A stretch of DNA of 37,312 nucleotides, taken from Ruminococcus sp. (GTDB lineage Bacteria > Bacillota > Clostridia > Oscillospirales > Acutalibacteraceae). Positions within the stretch are counted from its first letter, which is position 1; each line of letters opens with the position of its first letter. This document shows positions 1 through 8,271 of this stretch, piece after piece. The notes below the pieces were generated by a model. The model was given only the letters and a program-made list of their open reading frames with translations, did no database searches and had not been told where the DNA came from. The stretch spans positions 1 to 37,312 of the forward strand of contig JAFQNJ010000033.1 of the NCBI GenBank assembly GCA_017395925.1, in the 5' to 3' direction. Position numbers and translations under genes: made by a program.

Positions 1-107
1 ACAAAGAGAATTTCTGCATCTTTTTCTTTAATTTTAATTGTCTGGGCAATGGCAATGGCAGGATTAATGTGTCCTGCGGTGCCGCCGCCTGCAAGTAATA
101 CTCTCAT
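1..107 (-). CDS. murG: MurG, lipid II-forming GlcNAc transferase (5' part only)
   Basis: MurG transfers GlcNAc from UDP-GlcNAc to lipid I on the inner face of the membrane, giving lipid II. Only about the first 35 codons lie in the window and the gene runs off the left edge. The visible N-terminus begins [17 protein letters not shown], the glycine-rich first nucleotide-binding loop typical of MurG (GGTxGHxxPA). The ATG at 105-107 is preceded at good spacing by AGGTGA. It is the last visible gene of the dcw cluster, 60 bp downstream of ftsW on the same strand, which is its classical position. Identification is firm although the gene is partial. Confidence 0.9.
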   Translation of the reverse strand, partial: MRVLLAGGGTAGHINPAIAIAQTIKIKEKDAEILF

Positions 108-167
108 AAATTCACCTGAAATTCAAATAGTGATTGTGCCTTAGCACATTATAGAACGCCCGTCTGC

Positions 168-1430
168 TTATGTCTTTTCAATATTGGCTGTTCTGGACAC
201 AGAAAGCACTATGCCCATCTGTGCCAGGAGCATAATCAGTGAGCTTCCGCCGTAACTGAAGAACGGGAACGAGATACCTGTGTTTGGCAGCCAGTCGGTG
301 ATAACAAGTACATTGAGCACAACCTGAAGTCCCACCTGTGCCACAAGTCCGCAACCCAGAAGTTTTCCGAAATTATCCGAAGCTGCACGGGAAATCCTGA
401 TACCTCTGTACACAAGCAAACCAAAGAGCACAAGGATAACACCTGCACCGATAAGTCCCAGTTCCTCACATACCACAGCATAGACAAAGTCGTTCTGAGG
501 CTCGGGAAGGTAGAGGTACTTCTGTCTTGACTGACCCAGTCCCAGACCCCACACACCACCTGAACCGATGGCATAGAGGGAGTTTCTGGTCTGATATGTC
601 GCCCATTTATTCTCGGGAGTGTAGTTAAGCGCCTGACCCCAACCGTCCATTCTGTCCATAGCATAACCCAGAAGACCTGTGGAGAAAGCAATTACAAAGG
701 CAACCACCGCAATTACAGCGATTATTCCGAAGTATTTGAGAGGCATTCCCGAAAGGAAAAGCATTATGAGCACCAGCAGGAACACGATAACTATACAGGA
801 GTAATGAGGCTCAAGAAGGAGAAGTACTGCGGTTGCACCGAAGATTATCATACCGGGCATAAAGCTGTACTTCATATACTGCATTTTATCGGCATATTTT
901 GTGCCCCAATACGCAAAGAAAACAATAAGGCAGAACTTGGTAATCTCAGATGCCTGAATGGTAAAGCTGCCCACTCCTATCCATCGTCTGATGCCTGTTT
1001 CGGAGGGCATAAAAAGCACGATAATAAGCACAGCAAAGGATATACCGAGAATTATCTTTGCAAATCTGTAGAGATATCGGTAGTTGAAATATGAACAAGC
1101 TATCATTGCCGCAACACCCAGACCCGCAAAGATAAGCTGACGCTTGAGATAGTAGAAGCTGTCGCCCGTCTTGCTGTATGCTGTAGGATAGCTTGCGGAG
1201 AACATCATAATGATGCCGATGGTGAGAAGTGCCAGCACCAGAAGCAGAAAAGGCATATCAAGACCCAGACCCACCGATAAAAGTCCCGACTTTTTCTTTT
1301 CGGGTGCCTTTTTACGGCTGTCTGTTTTTCTTCTTGGAGCAGCAGCACTGCCTGCACTCTGCTGTGCGCTCAATGACCTGAGATATGCTCTGTCAGGAGC
1401 GGTTTTTTTATGAAGAAAGCTCTGATGCAT
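168..1430 (-). CDS. ftsW: FtsW/SpoVE/RodA-family peptidoglycan glycosyltransferase
   Basis: This is a SEDS-family polytopic membrane protein that polymerises lipid II glycan strands at the septum together with a class B PBP. The 420-residue product has about ten hydrophobic segments beginning near residue 56. The family signature is near the C-terminus (residues ~380-400: LPNTGISFPFFSYGGSS), with LPEPQNDFVYAVV upstream of it. About 50 residues precede the first membrane segment and are rich in Lys, Arg, Ala and Ser, a longer cytoplasmic tail than usual. The ATG is preceded by GGGAGG. It lies between mraY and murG, the normal FtsW/SpoVE slot. Sequence alone does not separate vegetative FtsW from sporulation SpoVE; only one copy is visible here. 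Confidence 0.9.
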   Translation of the reverse strand: MHQSFLHKKTAPDRAYLRSLSAQQSAGSAAAPRRKTDSRKKAPEKKKSGLLSVGLGLDMPFLLLVLALLTIGIIMMFSASYPTAYSKTGDSFYYLKRQLIFAGLGVAAMIACSYFNYRYLYRFAKIILGISFAVLIIVLFMPSETGIRRWIGVGSFTIQASEITKFCLIVFFAYWGTKYADKMQYMKYSFMPGMIIFGATAVLLLLEPHYSCIVIVFLLVLIMLFLSGMPLKYFGIIAVIAVVAFVIAFSTGLLGYAMDRMDGWGQALNYTPENKWATYQTRNSLYAIGSGGVWGLGLGQSRQKYLYLPEPQNDFVYAVVCEELGLIGAGVILVLFGLLVYRGIRISRAASDNFGKLLGCGLVAQVGLQVVLNVLVITDWLPNTGISFPFFSYGGSSLIMLLAQMGIVLSVSRTANIEKT

Positions 1431-1457
1431 TTCTTTATCCTCCCAAGGATTTCAGAG

Positions 1458-2480
1458 TCAGGCAAGTCTCACAACTCCGAAATATGTAAGTAAAATAGCG
1501 GCAATTCCTGCCAAAGCTGTAACAAGGCTGAATACGCAAACGATTTTGACCTCGCTCCAGCCGCTCATCTCAAAGTGATGATGGATGGGGCTCATCTTGA
1601 AGAGTCTCTTTCCGTGGGTAAGCTTGAAGAAGCCAACCTGCAGGATAACGGAGAACATTTCAACAATGTACATAAGTCCCACAAGAATGAGGAGAATGGG
1701 CAAATCAAGAGTGCAGAGAATTGCACAAACAATACCGCCCAGGAAAAGCGAACCTGTGTCGCCCATAAACACCTTTGCGGGATGGAAATTCCACACAAGG
1801 AATCCCAGACAGCCGCCTGCAAGTGCGGCACTGGTGAATACTCCGCCCACATTGTGCAGGAGACTTGCCATAAGCATCATAGCAATCGCCGCAAAGAATG
1901 TGATGGAGCCGTCAAGTCCGTCGATGCCGTCGGTGAGGTTGGTGGCATTGACTATGCCTACTATCACTACGGAAGCAACAACATAATAGAACCATCCCAG
2001 CTCAACTGTGCCGATGAAAGGAATAACTGTGGCGGTGAGACCTGTGTCGCCGCCGATGTATCTGAGTGCCAGGAGATAACCGATAGCCACAGCAAACTGG
2101 AGCACCAGCTTCTGAATGGCGGTAAGTCCCAGATTACGTTTTTTAACTACCTTGATGTAGTCGTCAATAAATCCGATAAGTCCGTAGCAGAGAGCCATTA
2201 TAAGACCGATGAAGGTGTTGTTACGCTCAATATCGGGAACTTCGCTTGTAAAAAGTCTGATAGTAAAGCAGACAGCCACCGAGACAATGATACCGATAAT
2301 AAACATTATACCGCCCATGGTGGGAGTACCCTGCTTTTTCTTGTGCCAGTCGGGACCTATATCCAGAATTGTCTGACCAAACTTGAGTTTATGCAGAAAG
2401 GGAATAAGGAGTTTTCCCAGCACCGCAGATATGGTGAATGCCAGAACCGCTACAATCAGAGCCCATATGCCGTTAATCAC
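1458..2480 (-). CDS. mraY: MraY, phospho-MurNAc-pentapeptide transferase
   Basis: MraY attaches phospho-MurNAc-pentapeptide to undecaprenyl phosphate, forming lipid I, the first membrane step of peptidoglycan synthesis. The 340-residue integral membrane protein carries the family landmarks: FIDDYIKV (the Asp pair), NATNLTDGIDGLDG, and the loop SPIHHHFE near residues 300-307. The start codon is GTG. It overlaps the stop of the upstream small gene by the four bases GTGA, so translation is probably coupled. About ten transmembrane segments are visible. Neither murF (usually before mraY) nor murD (usually after it) is present; ftsW follows after 27 bp. Confidence 0.96.
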   Translation of the reverse strand: MINGIWALIVAVLAFTISAVLGKLLIPFLHKLKFGQTILDIGPDWHKKKQGTPTMGGIMFIIGIIVSVAVCFTIRLFTSEVPDIERNNTFIGLIMALCYGLIGFIDDYIKVVKKRNLGLTAIQKLVLQFAVAIGYLLALRYIGGDTGLTATVIPFIGTVELGWFYYVVASVVIVGIVNATNLTDGIDGLDGSITFFAAIAMMLMASLLHNVGGVFTSAALAGGCLGFLVWNFHPAKVFMGDTGSLFLGGIVCAILCTLDLPILLILVGLMYIVEMFSVILQVGFFKLTHGKRLFKMSPIHHHFEMSGWSEVKIVCVFSLVTALAGIAAILLTYFGVVRLA

Positions 2481-2944
2481 TTTTCATCCGTCCTTTTTGT
2501 TGTAAATTCGTTTATTTCCCGCAGAATTTCATCTGCTTTGAAACCCTCAGCAAGCAGGGCGCAAAAAGCCACAAGCACCTGTCTGAAGGTATATTCCGAG
2601 CCGTTTTTGAGAAACGCTCTGCCCATAAAGCCCGCGGTGAGAATCTCAAAGCTGGAGGTCACTTCCCTGCGCTGGGGATTAAGTGCCGTCACGTCACAGT
2701 CCCCTATCTTCTGACAGTAGGTAAGCACCTTACCCTTTGAAGAAACCTTCTCCTTGTCATCTCTGTGAACCACCCAGATATCCGCCGAGTAAGACTCGTC
2801 GGGGGCGAATTCATCGTAGTCCCCCGCAAAAACCGCAAGGTCTTCTCCCTTGCAGGGAAACTTTTCTCGCAGAGCGGTGATTATACTCTCAATCTCCGCT
2901 ACGTTTTCTTTATCTCCAAATATTCTGATTCTTTCATTATTCAT
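2477..2944 (-). CDS. Small dcw-cluster protein of unknown function, faintly Mur-ligase-like
   Basis: A 155-residue soluble protein with no signal peptide or membrane segment that I cannot assign to a named family. It lies between the class B PBP gene and mraY, overlaps mraY by 4 bp, and occupies the place where murE and murF normally sit. Residues ~50-70 (ADIWVVHRDDKE), ~74-90 (LTYCQKIGDCDVTALNP) and ~98-135 (SSFEIL, then a helix with AFCALLAEGFKADEIL) follow the order of the latter half of a Mur ligase central domain: an N-DD-like segment, TYG-like, a DV.A.N-like strand, then the helix after the HNxxN region. The ATP-binding GTNGKT loop and the C-terminal ligase domain are absent, so it cannot be an ordinary ligase. 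The Mur resemblance is my inference from pattern and position. Confidence 0.7.
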   Translation of the reverse strand: MNNERIRIFGDKENVAEIESIITALREKFPCKGEDLAVFAGDYDEFAPDESYSADIWVVHRDDKEKVSSKGKVLTYCQKIGDCDVTALNPQRREVTSSFEILTAGFMGRAFLKNGSEYTFRQVLVAFCALLAEGFKADEILREINEFTTKRTDEK

Positions 2945-2971
2945 AGAGTTCTCCCTGAAAAATGTAATTAA

Positions 2972-5200
2972 TCAGTCGCTGATACCGCCTGACGTGAATG
3001 TAACCTTTATAACAGTACCCGGAGAAACAAGGGTACCGGGAGCGACACTCTGGGATGTAGCATAACACATTGCGGAGTTAGTAGCACCTGTGATGCTGAC
3101 ATTCAGGTTTTCAAGGGATGCAAGGTAATTGACATCGTTTATGCTGTAGCCCTTGAAGTCAGGCACAGTTGACTGAATCTGTGCGCTGTCCTCGTCGGTA
3201 TAAACAACCACATTTCCGCCCTGAGGTATGGGCATTGATGCATGGGGCACCTGAGCAAGAACTTTCTCACCGTATCCCATAACGGTTACCGTGAAGCCAT
3301 CCTCCTCAATAGCGCCGATTGCCTCATCTGTGGTCATACCCACGTAGTTGCCGGTTGTCTTGTCAAGGCTCTCTATCTCCTCGTCGGTATACTCTGTGGC
3401 AACCTCAAGGTAAGGCAGAACCTCTGACATAATCTTTGCAAATACAGGAGCCGCAACCTGACTTCCGTAGTAAGCGGCACCTGTGGGAGTATCGAAGAAC
3501 ACAAGGCACACGACCTCGGCGTTTTCTGCAGGGGCAAAGCCGCAGAAGGATGCGATATAGTCGTCTATTCCGTCGCCGTTTTCATCAATTTTCTTCTCTG
3601 TGGTACCTGTCTTGCCCGCTACTCTGTAGCCTGCAACATAGCCGTTGCTGCCGGAGCCCGAAACCGCGTTTTCCTCAAGGATATCGGCAATGTGTGCCGC
3701 TGTTTCGGAGGATATTGCCTGACGCTTCGCATCGTTTGAAACGATGGACTGCACGTTTCCTTCAGAGTCCAGCACCTGAGAAACCACGTGGGGCTGAACG
3801 ATATATCCGCCGTTGGCTATGGCACAGACGGCAGTTGCCATCTGAATGGGAGTCACCGCAAAGTTCTGTCCGAAGGAGGCGGTGGCAAGGTTTACGGGAA
3901 GCATTGAGCCGTCTTCAGAGAAGAAGATATCCTCTGCCTCACCGGGAAGGTCGATGCCGGTTCTCTCGGAGAAGCCGAATGCCTGATAATATTTCCAGAA
4001 TTTCTCTGCACCCAGAAGCTCGCCAATCTGCATAAAGGCAGGGTTGCAGGAATTCTTGATACAGTCACGGAAGTTCTGTGTGCCGTGACCCGAACGGAGA
4101 TGGCAATGAATTACCTCGCCCGTTACGGTATAGTGACCGGGGCAATAGAAGGAAGACTCCTCGCTGACAAGGTCCTCTTCCAGAGCCATTGCGGCGGTGA
4201 ACATCTTGAAAACAGAGCCGGGATAGTATGTATCGCTGACAGCCTTGTTTCTCCACGTCTTCTGGAGTGCCGCACTCTCCGCCTCAAGTCTCTTGTCCTC
4301 GGGCAGCTTTGCAATTTCCGCCAGAATACTGTCATCCAGAGTGTAGGGGTCGTTGAGGTCAAAGCCGCCTACCGATGCCATGGCAAGAACCTCGCCTGTG
4401 TTGACATTCATAACAATGCTGACGGCACGGTTTGCAACCTCGTGGTCCTCGATTCCTTCCTGCAGGTACTTTTCAACAATCGCCTGAATGTTGGAGTCGA
4501 TGGTAAGCACCAGAGAGCTTCCGTCCACAGCATCAATATTCTGGCTGTATTTGAAGGGCATCTCCGTACCGATGGAGTTGGTGGCGGTGACAAGTCGTCC
4601 GGGAGTACCTGTGAGAAGCTCGTCGTACTGGTACTCGATTCCCGAAAGTCCCTGGTCATCAGAACCTGTAAATCCGATTACAGAGGATGCAAGGGCATTT
4701 TTGTAGTAGTATCTCTTGTAATTGTCAAGGAGATAGATGGAGTTGCTGTTGATATCATACTCATCGCTGAGTTTCTCACAGAAATCAAGTATCTCCTGAC
4801 GGGTATCCGACTCTATCTGACGCTTGATTTCCACATAGTAGCTGGACTGCTTGGATTTTTCGAAAATCGTCTCTTCGTCAATATCCAGTATCTCTGAGAG
4901 CCCGCGGGATACAATGCGTCTCTCCTCGTCGGTCTCAAGATACACAGGCGCCAGCACCACTCTCCACACCGTTGCAGACTCTGCCAGAATCTCTCTGTTT
5001 CTGTCGTAGATGGTGCCTCTCTTAGCCGAGAGGGTGGTATCAGTGAGCTGCTGTGCGGTAGCTTTTTGCTGAAGCTCATCCGCCATAAAAATCTGGAGAT
5101 AGCCAAGTCTAAACATTGCGGTTCCGAAACCCAGTGCCAGTATTATAACAAGTAGAATTGCCGACCTTTTCCGAAAGGTCTGATTCGTACCTTTAGCCAT
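2972..5200 (-). CDS. Class B penicillin-binding protein with two PASTA domains (SpoVD/PBP2B-like)
   Basis: A septal or sporulation transpeptidase that cross-links peptidoglycan. It has one N-terminal membrane anchor (residues ~15-35), a dimerisation domain, then the transpeptidase domain with all three motifs: SVFK (Ser ~329), SCN (~384) and KTG (~530). Two PASTA-like modules of about 65 residues each end the protein and probably bind muropeptide or lipid II. The start chosen is the ATG at 5198-5200 (742 residues, MAKGTNQ), because AAAGGGA lies at the right distance. An in-frame ATG six codons upstream overlaps that site and lacks one of its own. The gene lies 160 bp downstream of ftsL. Position in the dcw cluster fits spoVD or pbpB; sequence does not decide between them. 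Confidence 0.92.
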   Translation of the reverse strand: MAKGTNQTFRKRSAILLVIILALGFGTAMFRLGYLQIFMADELQQKATAQQLTDTTLSAKRGTIYDRNREILAESATVWRVVLAPVYLETDEERRIVSRGLSEILDIDEETIFEKSKQSSYYVEIKRQIESDTRQEILDFCEKLSDEYDINSNSIYLLDNYKRYYYKNALASSVIGFTGSDDQGLSGIEYQYDELLTGTPGRLVTATNSIGTEMPFKYSQNIDAVDGSSLVLTIDSNIQAIVEKYLQEGIEDHEVANRAVSIVMNVNTGEVLAMASVGGFDLNDPYTLDDSILAEIAKLPEDKRLEAESAALQKTWRNKAVSDTYYPGSVFKMFTAAMALEEDLVSEESSFYCPGHYTVTGEVIHCHLRSGHGTQNFRDCIKNSCNPAFMQIGELLGAEKFWKYYQAFGFSERTGIDLPGEAEDIFFSEDGSMLPVNLATASFGQNFAVTPIQMATAVCAIANGGYIVQPHVVSQVLDSEGNVQSIVSNDAKRQAISSETAAHIADILEENAVSGSGSNGYVAGYRVAGKTGTTEKKIDENGDGIDDYIASFCGFAPAENAEVVCLVFFDTPTGAAYYGSQVAAPVFAKIMSEVLPYLEVATEYTDEEIESLDKTTGNYVGMTTDEAIGAIEEDGFTVTVMGYGEKVLAQVPHASMPIPQGGNVVVYTDEDSAQIQSTVPDFKGYSINDVNYLASLENLNVSITGATNSAMCYATSQSVAPGTLVSPGTVIKVTFTSGGISD

Positions 5201-5330
5201 AAAAATTGTCCCTTTCATTCAGGTGTGCACCGAAAAATTTCACATTCACCGGAGAACACACCGCAAAAAATCATTCTCACAAGTAGCAGAAAAAGAGTCA
5301 AGACCAAAAAATCTCAACTCTCATTCCTCA

Positions 5331-5365
5331 CATAACATACTTATTAATCACGGAGGTATGTTATG
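5331..5365 (-). other. 10-bp perfect inverted repeat spanning the ftsL stop
   Basis: CATAACATAC at 5331-5340 and GTATGTTATG at 5356-5365 form perfect 10-bp arms around a 15-nt loop. On the minus strand the hairpin overlaps the ftsL stop codon (5361-5363). No run of U follows, so it does not look like a standard intrinsic terminator. It could be an mRNA-stability or processing hairpin, or a DNA operator, in the unusually long 160-bp ftsL-PBP spacer. Function is unknown. Confidence 0.5.
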
Positions 5366-5900
5366 ACCAGAGTGAACTCAGGAAATCACCCATCTCGGCA
5401 AAAACGGTTCTGTTTCCCTCTTCATATATCTCTGCCTTGTCCCCCTGTGACAAGTTTATATATTCTTTTTGCTGGTTAGTTGCCTTAACCATATTCAATT
5501 CGTTTCTCGCATACTCCTCAACCGCAGCCGCAGAGAGGTTAGCCTCTATCTTTGCCTGCATCTGAGTGTGCAGACTCTGTGTCTGGGAGAGTTTTTCCTC
5601 GGCGGAGGCTATCTCCTGATTAAGCTCCGCAAGTCGCACCTGTCCAAGGATGATGGAAACTATAGCCACCACCGCTATGGCGGACATCACAAACCCTACA
5701 CAAAGTGCCATGGGGTTATGCTTTCTGCGCTGAGCCTTGGAGGCATTGATGTCGGGAAGCTCAATTATGTTGTTCTTTGCCTGAGGCTTTCTCTTGGGCC
5801 TCTGGGCAGGGACTGCTTTTGGCACTGCTGTGCCTCGGGTTGTCTCGAAAAGACTCAGGTCGTAACCTCTGTTGTCTACCATATATGCGCCGTATGCCAT
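5361..5900 (-). CDS. ftsL: FtsL-like cell-division protein
   Basis: A bitopic division protein that, in the family, forms a complex with DivIB and DivIC and helps activate FtsW and the septal PBP. It shows a basic, Pro-rich cytoplasmic N-terminus (~60 residues with PKRKPQAK), one membrane helix (about residues 68-90), then an extracytoplasmic coiled coil with leucine and alanine heptads (AELNQEIASAEEKLSQTQ). Identification rests on this architecture and on the position between rsmH and the PBP gene. FtsL sequences diverge strongly. The start is taken as the ATG at 5898-5900; a TTG three codons upstream is also possible but sits only 2-3 nt from the GGGG ribosome binding site. Confidence 0.83.
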   Translation of the reverse strand: MAYGAYMVDNRGYDLSLFETTRGTAVPKAVPAQRPKRKPQAKNNIIELPDINASKAQRRKHNPMALCVGFVMSAIAVVAIVSIILGQVRLAELNQEIASAEEKLSQTQSLHTQMQAKIEANLSAAAVEEYARNELNMVKATNQQKEYINLSQGDKAEIYEEGNRTVFAEMGDFLSSLWS

Positions 5901-5930
5901 ATACTTCAAATCCCCTTTAATTCATATACC

Positions 5931-6854
5931 TTATATTTTTTCGCAAATCCTCAGCTTTGCACTTCTGCTTCGCTGATTCAGTTCAAGTTCTTCTTCAGTG
6001 GCTGTTATGGGCTTTCTGGTGATGATTTTCACCTTGGGTTTGTTGCCGCACACACAAACAGGAAAATCCTTGGGGCATATACAGCCCTCCGCCCATTTTG
6101 CCATTCCCTGCTTTACTATTCTGTCCTCAATGGAGTGGAAGGTTATTACTGCAAGTCTGCCGCCGGACGAGAGCATCTCAAAGGCGGAGTCAAGTCCTCG
6201 CTCCAGCTCGCCGAACTCGTCGTTCACGGCAATTCTCAACGCCTGGAAGCTCTGTCTTGCAGGGGGTCCCTCGCGTCTCACCTTCTGGGGAACTGATGCT
6301 TTGATTATCTCTGCAAGTTCCAAGGTAGTCTCTATCGGCTTTTCCTCTCTTGCCTTCACGATGTTTCGTGCAATTGAGGAGGCAAATTTCTCTTCGCCGT
6401 ATGTAGAGAGGATTCTTGCGATTTCTCCGTAAGGAAGATTATTCACAAGGTCTCTTGCCGACTCGCCCTGCTGGCTCATTCTCATATCAAGAGGTGCATC
6501 CTCGTGAAATGAAAAACCTCTCTCGGGAGTGTCAAGCTGATGGGAGGAAACTCCGATATCAAGAAGCACGCCGTCCACCTTGTATACGCCAAGCTCTGAA
6601 AGCAACTCCTTCATATCGCCGAAGCGACCTCTCACTATAGTGGAGCAGGGCTCATCCTTGAACCTCTCGGTGACAGTGGCTATTGCATCAGGGTCGCGGT
6701 CTATGGAGTAAAGCATTCCGCTTGTTAGTTTTTTGAGAATCTGTGAGGAGTGTCCCCCTCCTCCTGCTGTGCCGTCAACGTAGATTCCGTGAGGCTTTAT
6801 CTCAAGACCGGAAATGGTCTCCTCAAGCAGTACCGGCAAATGTGAAAATTTCAT
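5931..6854 (-). CDS. rsmH: RsmH (MraW), 16S rRNA m4C1402 methyltransferase
   Basis: SAM-dependent methyltransferase that N4-methylates C1402 in the decoding site of 16S rRNA. The start HLPVLLEE and the SAM loop VDGTAGGGGHS are hallmark RsmH sequences; LLDIGVSSHQLD, RGFSFHEDAPLDMRM and ITFHSIEDRIVK follow in the expected order. Length is about 307 residues, normal for the family. The ATG at 6852-6854 lies 8 nt from GAGG inside the end of mraZ. A GTG two codons upstream overlaps the mraZ stop, so the two genes are translationally coupled whichever start is used. It is the second gene of the mraZ-led dcw operon. Confidence 0.96.
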   Translation of the reverse strand: MKFSHLPVLLEETISGLEIKPHGIYVDGTAGGGGHSSQILKKLTSGMLYSIDRDPDAIATVTERFKDEPCSTIVRGRFGDMKELLSELGVYKVDGVLLDIGVSSHQLDTPERGFSFHEDAPLDMRMSQQGESARDLVNNLPYGEIARILSTYGEEKFASSIARNIVKAREEKPIETTLELAEIIKASVPQKVRREGPPARQSFQALRIAVNDEFGELERGLDSAFEMLSSGGRLAVITFHSIEDRIVKQGMAKWAEGCICPKDFPVCVCGNKPKVKIITRKPITATEEELELNQRSRSAKLRICEKI

Positions 6855-6856
6855 AA

Positions 6857-7285
6857 TCACAGCCTCAGCAGTTCAAGAGCATCATCAAAGGACTCCTGCA
6901 TCTGCTTATTCATAAACTCGTCGTAAACATCCTTGTCCCACACCTCAACTCGGGTATCCATACCGAGAACAACGATATCCTTCTTGAGATTTGCGTTGTC
7001 ACGCAGTGCCTGAGGAATCTGAACTCTGCCCTGTGCATTGGCGGAAACCTCGGTAGCAGGAGAAATCAGGATGTACTGGAGTCTCAGAGCTGTCCTTGCA
7101 GGAAGCTCTCTTATCTGGGAGAGAAGGCGGTCAAACTGTTTGGCGGACATAATCTGAACGCATTTGAAATCCTTGTCAAAACCGCTGGTAACGTAAAAGC
7201 TCTCCCCCAGCTCATCTCTGAACTTCTGGGAAAGGGTTACTCTGCCCTTTGCATCAAGGCTCTGATAGGTCATACCCGTAAACAT
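6857..7285 (-). CDS. mraZ: MraZ, dcw operon transcriptional regulator
   Basis: MraZ is an AbrB/SpoVT-like DNA-binding protein that in other bacteria binds repeats near its own promoter and regulates the dcw operon. The product of 142 residues contains two tandem MraZ half-domains, each with the DxKGRV or NAQGRVQIP strand motif (DAKGRVTLSQKF near residue 11; NAQGRVQIPQAL in the second half). The ATG at 7283-7285 was chosen because AGGAGGTG lies just upstream; a longer in-frame start would place that site inside the coding sequence. First gene of the cluster, with a leader of about 125 nt. Confidence 0.95.
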   Translation of the reverse strand: MFTGMTYQSLDAKGRVTLSQKFRDELGESFYVTSGFDKDFKCVQIMSAKQFDRLLSQIRELPARTALRLQYILISPATEVSANAQGRVQIPQALRDNANLKKDIVVLGMDTRVEVWDKDVYDEFMNKQMQESFDDALELLRL

Positions 7286-7417
7286 TTTGCCACCTCCTTC
7301 GTAAATTTCTGTTTCGTTCAAAGTGTATTTTTTGAAAAATCACCGAATTTGCATCAAAAACCATTAATTTTTGAGTTTTTTCAGTCACTTTTGTACACTC
7401 TTTGACACTGTAAGTTC

Positions 7418-7446
7418 ATTATACATTATAGGTTGCAAAATTGCAA
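7418..7446 (-). promoter_or_regulatory. SigA-type promoter of the mraZ/dcw operon
   Basis: On the minus strand a -35 TTGCAA (7441-7446) and a -10 TATAAT (7418-7423) are separated by exactly 17 bp. Transcription would start near 7411, giving a leader of about 125 nt before mraZ. A second TATAAT-like hexamer overlaps the spacer. I did not find an obvious set of MraZ-box repeats (GTGGG) around it. Confidence 0.75.
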
Positions 7447-7510
7447 GAGAAAGATTACGGTTTTTTTACCAATATTACAGAGGACTTTTACTGCATAATA
7501 GACAAAAAGC

Positions 7511-7547
7511 ACCTGCCGCACCCCTTATCTCGGGTTTTGCGACAGGT
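7511..7547 (-). terminator. Hairpin with flanking T-runs on both strands
   Basis: ACCTGCCGCA (7511-7520) pairs with TGCGACAGGT (7538-7547) through 10 pairs including one G-U wobble, with a further CCC/GGG inside. On the minus strand the hairpin is followed by GCTTTTTG and on the plus strand by AATTTTTG, so it could terminate in either direction. It is the second hairpin downstream of the coiled-coil gene at 7740-8225 and insulates the dcw promoter. Confidence 0.5.
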
Positions 7548-7680
7548 AATTTTTGTAATTTATGCTGATTTTTGTAACCTTTTCAAAAAAATCCGATAAT
7601 TTCTTTTACTCACTCTCCTTTCAGAAACTTCCTCTATTTCTCAAAACCGCCCTCCGCCTTCAATACTTCTCCCAAAACGC

Positions 7681-7710
7681 AAAAAGAGCACAACCAAAAG
7701 GCTGTGCTCT
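7681..7710 (-). terminator. Intrinsic terminator of the uvrC-rsmD-coaD unit
   Basis: On the minus strand an 11-bp stem begins AGAGCACAGCC, has a TTTT loop and closes on GGTTGTGCTCT with one G-U pair. It runs directly into TTTTT. It lies about 30 bp past the stop of the coiled-coil gene. Confidence 0.85.
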
Positions 7711-7739
7711 CTAAAAACCATATATAATTTTCGCTTAAA

Positions 7740-8225
7740 TTACATTGCGATGTTATTGTTACCGGCAGATGTCTTCTGTGTCATCTTGATGTTCTGACGG
7801 GTTTTGCGAAGCTCTGTGAGCTGGGATGTAATAGCATCGTCGGTCTTCTTCATAATATCCTCGACGAACTCGCTGGCAGCCTTACGCATATCAGAGGTCT
7901 TTGCCTTTGCGTCGTTGATAATCTCGGTTGCCTGTGCGTGTGCTGCACGAACGATCTCGTTCTGGTTAACAAGCTGCTGCTTTCTCTCCTCTGCGGCACG
8001 GATAATATCCTCGGACTCCTTCTTTGCCTCTGCGATAATCTGGCTTCTGTCAGCAACGATATTCTTTGCCTGACGGATTTCAGAGGGAAGTGAATCGGAA
8101 ATCTCGTCAAGGATGTCCAGAACCTGCTCGGTATCTACCAGAGACTTGCCGCCTGTGAGGGGAACAGCCTTGGCATCGTTCATAATATCCTGTAATTCAG
8201 CGATAAGTTCTTCTACTCTTTTCAT
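7740..8225 (-). CDS. Coiled-coil cytoplasmic protein linked to coaD
   Basis: A 161-residue, highly charged helical protein. Residues ~50-145 are an almost unbroken coiled coil rich in Ala, Glu, Lys and Gln (IIAEAKKESEDIIRAAEERK, then EIINDAKAKT). This resembles the stalk b/H-type subunits of ATP synthases and DivIVA-like helices, which is why relatives are often labelled ATPase. It has no nucleotide-binding motif, signal peptide or membrane segment, so an enzymatic role is unlikely. It is the last gene of the uvrC-rsmD-coaD unit and is followed by a strong terminator. A scaffold or envelope-associated role is possible; the function is unknown. Confidence 0.8.
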   Translation of the reverse strand: MKRVEELIAELQDIMNDAKAVPLTGGKSLVDTEQVLDILDEISDSLPSEIRQAKNIVADRSQIIAEAKKESEDIIRAAEERKQQLVNQNEIVRAAHAQATEIINDAKAKTSDMRKAASEFVEDIMKKTDDAITSQLTELRKTRQNIKMTQKTSAGNNNIAM

Positions 8226-8271
8226 ATTTATCTCCCTTTCCTGTCAATTATCTGACTATATTCCTATTATT

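Larger units (their letters stand above)
7286..7739. other. 454-bp non-coding stretch between two minus-strand units
   Basis: The part nearest mraZ holds its leader and promoter. The rest is AT-rich and contains two separate inverted repeats, a 10-bp stem at 7511-7547 and a clear terminator at 7685-7710. I see no open frame with a ribosome binding site on either strand. A short plus-strand frame at 7371-7568 has no such site and crosses the promoter. Confidence 0.7.

Noticed and set aside
1575-2714. 379-codon plus-strand open frame opposite mraY and the small dcw gene
   Set aside because: It is antisense to clearly recognisable mraY, shows no family sequence and has an amino acid mix (Cys, His, Asn rich) typical of a shadow frame.
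4085-4897. 270-codon plus-strand open frame opposite the PBP gene
   Set aside because: Antisense to the transpeptidase domain with its motifs; explained by codon bias of the real gene.
7371-7568. 65-codon plus-strand open frame upstream of mraZ
   Set aside because: No ribosome binding site; it crosses the mraZ promoter and an inverted repeat.
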